Shown piece after piece: positions 1-6,029 of a DNA stretch of 21,863 bases. Made by a program: the position numbers and the translations under genes. Numbering within the stretch: the first letter of the stretch is position 1; every line of letters begins with the position of its first letter. The notes beneath the pieces are model-generated. The model saw nothing but the letters and a program-made list of their open reading frames with translations, searched no databases and was not told where the DNA came from. This DNA comes from an uncultured Candidatus Melainabacteria bacterium (GTDB taxonomy: Bacteria > Cyanobacteriota > Vampirovibrionia > Gastranaerophilales > Gastranaerophilaceae). The stretch is from assembly GCA_934693235.1 (NCBI GenBank), contig CAKUUY010000026.1, positions 1 through 21,863 of the forward strand, in the 5' to 3' direction.

Positions 1-58
1 GGCCAATTGTACCGATGTTAACGTGCGGTTTGGTACGTTCGTACTTTTCTCTTGCCAT
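1..58 (-). CDS. tuf: Elongation factor Tu, N-terminal fragment (runs off the window)
   Basis: The minus strand from 58 encodes MAREKYERTKPHVNIGTIG, the conserved start of bacterial EF-Tu; the last residues lead into the first GTP-binding loop, which lies outside the window. EF-Tu carries aminoacyl-tRNA to the ribosome. Only 19 codons are present. An AAAGGAG ribosome-binding site sits 8-9 bases before the ATG, and a sigma-70 promoter lies upstream (126-153). tuf therefore seems to be transcribed from its own promoter here, not only as the distal gene of a str operon. The identification rests on sequence recognition of a very conserved N-terminus and is near certain. Confidence 0.95.
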   Translation of the reverse strand, partial: MAREKYERTKPHVNIGTIG

Positions 59-125
59 GAGATTAATCTCCTTTTTTCTAGTTTATACTACAATACTAAT
101 TTGGTATTTTAAGCCATATAAATAT

Positions 126-153
126 ATAGTATTTGCTCAAAAATTTTTGTCAA
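126..153 (-). promoter_or_regulatory. Sigma-70-type promoter of tuf
   Basis: On the minus strand, TTGACA (148-153) and TACTAT (126-131) are separated by 16 bases. The predicted start is near 119, giving a leader of about 60 bases before the tuf ATG. Within the leader, 93-109 reads AATAC-N7-GTATT, a weak inverted repeat. The perfect -35 box supports a strong promoter, as expected for tuf. Confidence 0.75.
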
Positions 154-200
154 CAAGTCTAATTAAACTAAGCTAAAAGATTTTCTAATCTTACATTTTG

Positions 201-209
201 TGCTATTAT
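201..209 (+). promoter_or_regulatory. Extended -10 promoter placed for a leaderless mRNA (WG-repeat gene)
   Basis: TGC-TATTAT is an extended -10 element whose last base (209) lies six bases before the ATG at 216. A transcript starting seven bases after the -10 would begin at the A of the ATG. No ribosome-binding site is visible between them. A 6-bp inverted repeat (AAGATT-TTCT-AATCTT, 177-192) sits where a -35 or regulator would lie; no good -35 hexamer is seen. The leaderless reading is inference. Confidence 0.5.
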
Positions 210-215
210 CCTGTT

Positions 216-1127
216 ATGAAAAGAAGAATTGTTTCAATAATATTAGTTATACTTCTTGCTGCAAATTCGGTTTTAGCAATAGAAAACACTGAAGACCCTT
301 TATTGATGGATGAAATTACAGTTTTTAGTAACCAAAAAGGAAATTTGTTCGGTCTAAAAGCAAAAAATAATGATGAAATTATTGTAAACGCACAGTATAA
401 AAAACTTATCCGTCTTGGGAATTCTTCTTGGATAATCAATCAAAAGAACAAATACGGGCTAATGGATTGTTCCGGGAAAATTCTTGTAGAACCTAAATTC
501 AGACATGTTGACAGAATGCTCGGCAAATACGTTAAACTCGGAAATGAAAACGATTATGGAGTTTTCAACGAAAAGGGAGAAAATATAATTCCGAACGAAT
601 ATATGTCAATAGACATGCTTTTTGGGGAAATGTTTCTTGTAAAAAAAGACTACAAGTATGGTGTTGCTAATAAAAACGGAAAGCTTATCTTAAACACGAT
701 TTTTGATGATATTTATATGCCAAAGCCAAATATTATGAGGATACAATATAACGGCCAATGGTACGAAATAGAACAAATTGCGGGTGGAGAAATTGAACTG
801 CCTGAAGATGTTAAAAATATCAAAGAAAACAGTAATTTTAAAGTAACAGAATTTGTAAAATCTCCAATTACCGCATCTGGATATTCTGCTGTAACTTTTA
901 CTGATTATTTTCTAAAACTGTTTTCGTCAATTTCTCCATCTCACGAAGAAACAATTGACGAATTAATGCTTTCTCAAGGTGCAGACACCGTAAATATATT
1001 TATAAAATGTACTTGGCTACCTAAGTACCCATTTACATTTGCAAAGAAATACTACCACAACGTCAGAACACCAAACAACGGACCTCTTAGCAACGTAAAA
1101 AGCGATTTAAAAAAGAAATTGGATTGA
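216..1127 (+). CDS. Secreted WG-repeat (KWG-type) protein
   Basis: This is a 303-residue protein with a clear Sec signal peptide: basic MKRR, a hydrophobic stretch to about residue 17, and likely cleavage after VLA at residue 21. It then has about four WG-type repeats of the pattern (K/D)YG(L/V)-x-(D/N)-x-x-G-x-x-(I/L): roughly residues 44-62, 79-97, 113-130 and 147-165 (for example KYGLMDCSGKILVEPKF). Such repeats form beta-structures in secreted or surface bacterial proteins of mostly unknown function. Residues 220-303 match nothing I recognise and end in a basic tail. I chose the ATG at 216 because it starts the signal peptide; the open frame extends six codons upstream but would put charged and polar residues before it. 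The gene stands alone, divergent from tuf. Confidence 0.75.
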   Translation: MKRRIVSIILVILLAANSVLAIENTEDPLLMDEITVFSNQKGNLFGLKAKNNDEIIVNAQYKKLIRLGNSSWIINQKNKYGLMDCSGKILVEPKFRHVDRMLGKYVKLGNENDYGVFNEKGENIIPNEYMSIDMLFGEMFLVKKDYKYGVANKNGKLILNTIFDDIYMPKPNIMRIQYNGQWYEIEQIAGGEIELPEDVKNIKENSNFKVTEFVKSPITASGYSAVTFTDYFLKLFSSISPSHEETIDELMLSQGADTVNIFIKCTWLPKYPFTFAKKYYHNVRTPNNGPLSNVKSDLKKKLD

Positions 1128-1290
1128 CTATAACCACAAAACTTCGCCCTCAGCTCGTGTTCGCTCAAATCTGAAATAAAGCTAAAGTTTTGTTCATTAT
1201 TAATACATCATTCTAAGGGATAAACTGTTAATTTAACGAAAATAGCACTAAAATTTTCCCAAAGAATCTCAATCTAAACAAGTTCTCTGA

Positions 1291-1330
1291 TTAACCCTCT
1301 CTCTACCCCATCCTTCCTTGGAGAGGGAAT
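1291..1330. repeat. CT-rich inverted-repeat element, copy 1
   Basis: TTAACCCTCTCTC is followed by a short spacer and CCTTGGAGAGGGAA; CCCTCTC (1295-1301) pairs with GAGAGGG (1321-1327). The ends match, in the opposite orientation, the element at the end of the window (21794-21858), whose reverse complement begins TTAACCCCTCTCTC and ends CTCGGAGAGAGGAAAA. I infer two members of one interspersed repeat family. Confidence 0.5.
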
Positions 1331-1390
1331 GATGTTCAACTGTTTACAAATTTGTTTAAGAGATCGCTTTTCTCAAATTCGGATTATATC

Positions 1391-1411
1391 ATGCTGAACT
1401 AGTTTTAGCAT
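1391..1411. repeat. Near-palindromic repeat fragment
   Basis: ATGCTGAAC and a complementary TTAGCAT half form a 21-base near-palindrome centred on AACTAGTT. The wording (ATGCTGAAC...AGCATCTC) resembles dispersed palindromic repeats common between genes of many bacteria. Only one copy is present here, so membership of a repeat family is inference. Confidence 0.35.
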
Positions 1412-1520
1412 CTCTGCCTGCACACTCCAGTTAGAGGTACTCCGAATAAATTTGTAATATTTTATTCGATTATAAAGAAATGTAAATATGAATTACAAAT
1501 GGCAAAAACTCGGTTATCAT

Positions 1521-1547
1521 ACCATATATGATATAATATGATATGGT
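1521..1547 (+). promoter_or_regulatory. Candidate promoter inside an inverted repeat, upstream of the YwqK-like gene
   Basis: ACCATAT (1521-1527) and ATATGGT (1541-1547) flank an extended -10, TGA-TATAAT (1529-1537). A start near 1544 would give a leader of about 98 bases to the ATG at 1642. No clear -35 is seen, as is usual for extended -10 promoters. The inverted repeat around the -10 could be a regulator site; that is inference. Confidence 0.45.
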
Positions 1548-1641
1548 GAGGTATAGCAATTTTTAAATCCAATTCTTTTTTATATATAAGTAAGAGATAA
1601 AAAACATATCTAATTCGTTTAATATAAAAGGAGTGCTTAAT

Positions 1642-2784
1642 ATGGTTAATTTTTCTTATGATATTTCAATTCCAAAAGATATAACTACAAATAATGTATC
1701 TTCATCTAATAACGTAAATAGACAGGAGAATACATTAAATGTCGGAATTAAAGCAAATAATGATCAATCATATTCTAAAATTGGACATTCAAATTCTAAA
1801 CCTTTAACAGAGGAACAAAAAGCAGAAAAACACAAAGCTAACCAAAAACAACTAGATGAAGTTGCAAAGATGAAACGAGCGGAAAAAACAATTTCTTCAA
1901 CTGTTCGTGGAGCAGATGGTTCTACGCGAACTATATTAGAAACATACGACAAGAATGGTGAGCTAAAAATGTGCCAAACAAAAAGAAGTGATGGTTCAAT
2001 TTCTTGTACGAATAATTATGAGAATGGAAAACAGATAAGTAGTGAATGTTATTTTGAAGATGGGACTTTAGCCTCAAAATCGGAATTTCAAGATGGAAAA
2101 CTTATAAAAGAAATATCATATAGTCCAGATGGGAGTGGAAAAGTTAAAGCTACTACTAGTTACGAATATTTTCCTAATGGAAATTTAAAATCAGAGGTTC
2201 GAGAGCATCCTCAATTTCCTTCTAAGAAAGAGTATTATGAAAATGGGAATTTGAAATTAGAGCAAGATGGCTCAAATATAAAAGAGTATAATGAGACTGG
2301 CAAATTATCGAAAGAAACTTTTAACTCTCATACTGAGGAAAAACCTTCTCTTGTTACATATTATGAATATGACAAAGAGGGACGGGAAGTATCTTCTTCT
2401 AAATACTCTAAAGATGGTAAAACATTAATTTCTAAGACTGAAACTCAATATACAAGTAATAAAATCTGTACAATTGTCTATAATGCTTCTGGGGAAGAAA
2501 CATATAGGCACGAAGAAGAAAAAATGTCTGATGGTTCGCTTATCCGAAGAGAGAATAATAAGTTTATATCAAGAACAAAAGTTGTTTATGATGAAAAGTT
2601 AAACCCTGACAAGATTTATAATTACACTGAGAATGGAGACTTAATAGCTTATTCAAAACCATATATAAATACAGAAAACGACGTAATTGACGATAAATAC
2701 TATGATGCAAAAGGTAATGAGATTTCACCTGATGAATATGAAGAAATTATTAATGCTACCCATTCAAATCTAACCGATCGTTAA
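1642..2784 (+). CDS. YwqK/MORN_2-like repeat protein, no signal peptide
   Basis: This is a 380-residue hydrophilic protein. An N-terminal 90 residues rich in Ser, Asn, Lys and Glu is followed by tandem repeats of about 20-25 residues from roughly 95 to 320, with the pattern Y-(D/E/P)-x-(D/N)-G-x-(L/I)-x-x-(E/K) (for example YDKNGELK, YFPNGNLKSE, YYENGNLKLE, YNETGKLSKE). This is typical of the MORN_2/YwqK repeat family, often labelled antitoxin component without evidence of that role. The end (DDKYYDAKGNEISPDEYEEI) is a further degenerate repeat. The start is the ATG at 1642, eight bases after AAAAGGAG (1626-1633); the GTG at 1633 overlaps that site and is unlikely. No signal peptide or membrane segment is visible. 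The repeat style matches the middle of the LysM protein at 6017-7891, so the two may share a function. Confidence 0.7.
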   Translation: MVNFSYDISIPKDITTNNVSSSNNVNRQENTLNVGIKANNDQSYSKIGHSNSKPLTEEQKAEKHKANQKQLDEVAKMKRAEKTISSTVRGADGSTRTILETYDKNGELKMCQTKRSDGSISCTNNYENGKQISSECYFEDGTLASKSEFQDGKLIKEISYSPDGSGKVKATTSYEYFPNGNLKSEVREHPQFPSKKEYYENGNLKLEQDGSNIKEYNETGKLSKETFNSHTEEKPSLVTYYEYDKEGREVSSSKYSKDGKTLISKTETQYTSNKICTIVYNASGEETYRHEEEKMSDGSLIRRENNKFISRTKVVYDEKLNPDKIYNYTENGDLIAYSKPYINTENDVIDDKYYDAKGNEISPDEYEEIINATHSNLTDR

Positions 2785-2815
2785 AATACACTTTGTAATT
2801 TCTCATCCCTTCCAT

Positions 2816-2839
2816 TAAAAAAGACCCCAAATGGAGTCT
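2816..2839 (-). terminator. Rho-independent terminator of tRNA-Arg, probably bidirectional
   Basis: AGACTCC and GGGGTCT form a 7-bp stem (one G-U pair) with a 4-base loop; on the minus strand it is followed by a run of T (the A-run at 2817-2822). It lies just past the tRNA 3' end. Read on the plus strand it is followed by CTTTTATTT, so it may also end the mRNA of the gene stopping at 2784. Confidence 0.75.
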
Positions 2840-2847
2840 CTTTTATT

Positions 2848-2921
2848 TACGCGAGAAGGGATTCGAACCCCCGACCTTTTGGTTCGTAGCCAAACACTCT
2901 ATCCAACTGAGCTACTCGCGC
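2848..2921 (-). tRNA. tRNA-Arg (anticodon ACG)
   Basis: The minus strand folds as a full cloverleaf. The acceptor arm is GCGCGAG/CTCGCGT with a G-U first pair, and the discriminator is A. The D arm is GCTCAGTTGGATAGAGT. The anticodon stem TTTGG/CCAAA encloses CTACGAA with anticodon ACG, and the T arm contains GGTTCGAATCC. ACG is read as ICG after A-to-I editing and decodes CGU, CGC and CGA. The 3' CCA is not encoded. It is a single gene with its own promoter and terminator. Confidence 0.95.
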
Positions 2922-2967
2922 TTATTATTCGTCGGTTTGTAGAGGTTAAAACCTCACAACACTTGTT

Positions 2968-2995
2968 ATCATATCAGAAAAAGATTTATTTTCAA
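2968..2995 (-). promoter_or_regulatory. Promoter of tRNA-Arg
   Basis: On the minus strand, TTGAAA (2990-2995) and TATGAT (2968-2973) are 16 bases apart. Transcription would start near 2961. The 40-base leader carries a perfect small palindrome, GAGGTTA-AAACCTC type (2942-2955), which may form a hairpin before RNase P processing. Confidence 0.65.
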
Positions 2996-3052
2996 GTTTT
3001 TTATAAAAATTTTTTTAATTGGCAATATCATTAATGTTTTACAAAAAAAATG

Positions 3053-3061
3053 TGTTATATT
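3053..3061 (+). promoter_or_regulatory. Extended -10 promoter of the LuxR-type gene
   Basis: TGT-TATATT matches an extended -10. A start near 3068 would leave an 17-base leader holding the GAGAGG ribosome-binding site (3071-3076). No good -35 is seen. Confidence 0.45.
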
Positions 3062-3084
3062 CCTCTTTAAGAGAGGTAAAACAA

Positions 3085-3285
3085 ATGGATAAATTGACAG
3101 AAAGAGAAATTACTGTTTTAAAATTAATCATGGAGGGCTACGCAAACAATCAAATTAGCAAAAGAATCTACATCAGCACGCATACCGTAAAAGCCCATAT
3201 CGGCTCAATTATGCGAAAACTTAACGCAAAAAACAGGACAAATGCTGTTTATATAGCTCTAAAAAATAATTTATTAGATTTATAA
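3085..3285 (+). CDS. Stand-alone LuxR/GerE-type helix-turn-helix protein
   Basis: This 66-residue protein is essentially only a LuxR C-terminal DNA-binding domain. LTEREITVLKLIMEGYANNQ is the classic first two helices, and ISKRIYISTHTVKAHIGSIM with the following RKL is the recognition helix-turn-helix (T-V-K-x-H-I...R-K-L). There is no receiver or ligand domain, as in the Bacillus sporulation regulator GerE (about 74 residues). The ATG at 3085 is preceded by GAGAGG at a spacing of eight bases and gives the domain its usual start; the frame is open 22 codons further upstream but lacks support. It would bind promoter DNA as a dimer; its targets are unknown. The next gene starts 63 bases downstream with its own promoter. 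Confidence 0.85.
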   Translation: MDKLTEREITVLKLIMEGYANNQISKRIYISTHTVKAHIGSIMRKLNAKNRTNAVYIALKNNLLDL

Positions 3286-3297
3286 AATTGTTACAAT

Positions 3298-3326
3298 TTG
3301 ATAGTATCATCTCTGCGTTATATAAT
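3298..3326 (+). promoter_or_regulatory. Promoter of the amidase-murI operon
   Basis: TTGATA (3298-3303) and TATAAT (3321-3326) are separated by 17 bases, close to the sigma-70 consensus. Transcription would begin near 3333, about 16 bases before the ATG at 3349, with AGAGAG as the ribosome-binding site. Confidence 0.75.
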
Positions 3327-3348
3327 AAATATAAAGAGAGATTTTATC

Positions 3349-5229
3349 ATGAAAAAATTATTTATTACACTAACGTTTTTATTATTACTTTTATGTACAT
3401 TTGTTCCCAAAGCTTGCTGTTCTGAATTATATAAATTCACTTCTGCAAACTTTGATACTTCAAATTCCGTAATCGTACTATCAGCACAAGACACCCCAGG
3501 GAGTGCGGTTTTATCTAGCATCAAACTTGTTAAATTAGAAAATCCGTCAAGAGCCTATTTTGATATTGATTCTTCTATTATAACTTTTCCAAAACAAGAT
3601 TGGGTATTCAATTCGGGCAATATAAAAGAAGTCAAAATCGCACAATTTTCGACTAATCCAAATAAAGTCAGAGTACTAATGTATTATGACAAAGGTTTTA
3701 ACCCTAGTAACATCAAGTTTACAAGAATAAAAAATAATATAATTATTAAATTAAAGAATGACTCTATAACAAATGCAAATTACTTTCAAAACACATATAG
3801 AGACGAACATTCTTCCTCAAGTGATTTTTATGAATATCTAACAATAACAACTCCTGTTTCGCAGTCGCAAGATTCTATCGTCGAACAAATTCAAGATGCT
3901 TTCAACACCCAAGCCAACCAAATTATGGCAAAAAAAGAGTTGAAACTAAACACAAAGTTTTATTTGAACAATCTTACTACAAAACAAAATGGAGTTCTTT
4001 TGAATGGTTTTGGCTCTGTTACAGTAGAAAGACCCTTGATTTTATCTAATCCTACAAGAATTGTTTACGATTTGCCAAACACTCTTGTAGATACGAGATT
4101 AAGAAATAGAGAATACAGAATTAATGAAAATGAAACTGTTAAAATTGGACAGTTTTCAGTAAACAAAGCTAGAATTGTTATTACAACAGACGCTGTAAGT
4201 GACTATATTCCAATATATTCAAACGATGCTCAATCTTTGATTTTGGCTAATTATAAAAAAACAAACAACTCAACTTTATACAACAATTCAACAAATATAG
4301 TTTCTTATAATAAAGAAAAAAATGACAGTTTGACAGAATCAATGATTTTAAAGTTTGATTCAACAGTTGTTCATGGAATAGATAGGTATAACGACAAAGT
4401 TATTTTATATTTGTATAACGCATCTAAATATAATGAGGATAATTTTTTAGCAGCTTATAAAGGAACATTTTTTGCAAACGCAAGAATAGAATTAATGCCT
4501 AAAATTGGGATGAAATTAACAATTCCTGTTGAACAAGATGCAGTTGTAAATACATATTTAGGTTCAGACGGAAGAAGTTTAAAAGTAAGAGTAAAAGAGG
4601 CTATAAAACCGGTTACAACAACACCTGTTGTCAAAAAACCAACTCACCCAACTACTCCAATAGTGATGAATCCGCCCCAAAAAACCAACAACACCGGAAA
4701 ACATAAAGTCGTAATTGATGCCGGTCATGGAGGAACTGATGTCGGAGCAACAGGTGGCGGAATTTACGAAAAAGACATAACTTTAGATGTATCTAAACGA
4801 GTTGAAGCAATTTTGAAACAACGCGGATATCAAGTAAAAATGACAAGACCGGATGACAAATTTGTATCTTTGCAAGACAGAGTTACTATAAACGAAAACT
4901 TTTCACCTGACATTTTTGTAAGTATTCACGTAAATTCAAGTGTAAGACCGGAAATCACTGGTGTTGAGACTCATTATTATCACCAATACAGTATGTCTTT
5001 GGCGCAAACAGTTCATTCGGCATTTGCAAGTGCTGTTCAATCTCCGAACAGAGGTTTGTTTAAATCTAAATTTTATGTTATAAATCATACTACATGCCCT
5101 GCGATTTTGGTAGAAATTGGATTTATTTCAAACGCAAACGAAAGAGCTCAACTTGTTAGCGAAAAACGAAAACAGGATACTGCAAAATCTATCGCAGACG
5201 GAATTGATAATTATTTTAAACAGAAATAG
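3349..5229 (+). CDS. N-acetylmuramoyl-L-alanine amidase with AMIN domains (AmiC-like)
   Basis: This 626-residue exported enzyme would cleave the bond between N-acetylmuramic acid and the L-Ala of the stem peptide, a role needed for daughter-cell separation and wall turnover. A hydrophobic signal sequence covers residues 1-22. Two AMIN-type beta domains follow (about 39-136 and 214-302), the second with the typical LSNPTRIVYDLPNT and IGQFSVNKARIVI strings; a further AMIN-like segment lies around 345-425. A Pro/Thr linker (about 427-455) leads to a C-terminal Amidase_3 domain. Zinc ligands are visible as His460 (DAGHGG), Glu474 (IYEKD) and His527 (SIHVNS); Glu589 in VEIGFISN is the expected catalytic residue. 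AMIN domains target such enzymes to the septum or wall. The ATG at 3349 starts the signal peptide; 17 upstream codons are rejected. murI follows after eight bases. Confidence 0.93.
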   Translation: MKKLFITLTFLLLLLCTFVPKACCSELYKFTSANFDTSNSVIVLSAQDTPGSAVLSSIKLVKLENPSRAYFDIDSSIITFPKQDWVFNSGNIKEVKIAQFSTNPNKVRVLMYYDKGFNPSNIKFTRIKNNIIIKLKNDSITNANYFQNTYRDEHSSSSDFYEYLTITTPVSQSQDSIVEQIQDAFNTQANQIMAKKELKLNTKFYLNNLTTKQNGVLLNGFGSVTVERPLILSNPTRIVYDLPNTLVDTRLRNREYRINENETVKIGQFSVNKARIVITTDAVSDYIPIYSNDAQSLILANYKKTNNSTLYNNSTNIVSYNKEKNDSLTESMILKFDSTVVHGIDRYNDKVILYLYNASKYNEDNFLAAYKGTFFANARIELMPKIGMKLTIPVEQDAVVNTYLGSDGRSLKVRVKEAIKPVTTTPVVKKPTHPTTPIVMNPPQKTNNTGKHKVVIDAGHGGTDVGATGGGIYEKDITLDVSKRVEAILKQRGYQVKMTRPDDKFVSLQDRVTINENFSPDIFVSIHVNSSVRPEITGVETHYYHQYSMSLAQTVHSAFASAVQSPNRGLFKSKFYVINHTTCPAILVEIGFISNANERAQLVSEKRKQDTAKSIADGIDNYFKQK

Positions 5230-5237
5230 AAAGAAAA

Positions 5238-6029
5238 ATGACAGATAATAGACCAATAGCTTTTTTTGATTCAGGTGTAGGCGGTTTGACCGTATTTGCA
5301 AAGGTGAAAAAACTTTTGCCAAACGAGAATTTTTTATATTTTGGCGATACAAAAAACATGCCTTATGGAGAAAAATCTGAAGAACAACTAATTGAATTTG
5401 CAGATAAAATCTTTAGATTTTTTGAAGAAAAAAATGCTAAAGCAGTTGTCATGGCCTGCAACACTACTTCTGCGATTACTTACGAAAAGTTAAAAAACAA
5501 TTACAATTTCAAAATTTATCCGATAATTCAAACTGTTTGTTCTACATTAGCAGAGCTAGATGGTGTTAGTAGCTTGGGAATAATTGCAACTCCGGCAACT
5601 ATCAATTCTCACGCATATTCAAAAGAAATTGCAAAATACAATAAAGGAATAAAAGTTTATGAATTAGCTGCTCCCAATTGGGTTAGAATTGTTGAAGAAC
5701 ATCGAATTCACCAACCTCAAAGTCTTGAACAAATTAAAGAAATTTTGGATATTATGAAACAGAACAATCCGGATAAAATTGTTCTGGCTTGTACTCATTA
5801 TCCTTATTTATTGGATGTTTTGAAAGAATTTTTGCCGGAAGATAAATTTATTGATCCTGCCAAGTATTTTGCGCAATGCATAAAAGAAGACTTAAAAAAA
5901 CGGAATTTATTTGGATTTGAACATACGTATGAAAAATTTTACGTAAGTTCAAATCCTGAAAATTTCAAAATTGCATCCGAATTGTTCTATAAACTCGACA
6001 AGTTACCGGAATTAATTCAAACACTATAG
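5238..6029 (+). CDS. murI: Glutamate racemase
   Basis: This 263-residue cytoplasmic enzyme interconverts L- and D-glutamate, supplying D-Glu for the second residue of the peptidoglycan stem. The family hallmarks are all present: FFDSGVGGLTV with Asp11, the first catalytic cysteine Cys74 in ACNTTSA, and the second, Cys185, in ACTHYPYL. Length is normal for the family. It starts eight bases after the amidase stop, so the two are almost certainly co-transcribed; the only ribosome-binding site is a weak AAAG, which suggests translational coupling. Its last 13 bases overlap the 3' end of the convergent LysM gene. Confidence 0.95.
   Translation: MTDNRPIAFFDSGVGGLTVFAKVKKLLPNENFLYFGDTKNMPYGEKSEEQLIEFADKIFRFFEEKNAKAVVMACNTTSAITYEKLKNNYNFKIYPIIQTVCSTLAELDGVSSLGIIATPATINSHAYSKEIAKYNKGIKVYELAAPNWVRIVEEHRIHQPQSLEQIKEILDIMKQNNPDKIVLACTHYPYLLDVLKEFLPEDKFIDPAKYFAQCIKEDLKKRNLFGFEHTYEKFYVSSNPENFKIASELFYKLDKLPELIQTL

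Larger units (their letters stand above)
1128..1641. other. 514-bp non-coding region with repeat fragments
   Basis: No convincing gene is present. It contains a 9-bp inverted repeat, ACAAAACTT (1136-1144) and AAGTTTTGT (1185-1193), with a 40-base loop and no clear T-tract, so a terminator is doubtful. It also contains a CT-rich hairpin repeat (1291-1330), a near-palindrome (1391-1411) and a promoter-like near-palindrome (1521-1547). The first part resembles intergenic repeat debris; the last 120 bases look like the leader of the next gene. Confidence 0.6.

Noticed and set aside
1136..1193. Terminator after the WG-repeat gene
   Set aside because: The 9-bp stem has a 40-base loop and no T-run directly after it.
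1642..2784. Toxin-antitoxin reading of the YwqK-like gene
   Set aside because: The antitoxin label is carried by the family name only; no toxin-like gene lies beside it.
2831..3034. Plus-strand ORF reading GIRTPDLLVRSQTLYPTE
   Set aside because: It is the antisense of tRNA-Arg, a well-known spurious translation of tRNA genes; there is no ribosome-binding site.
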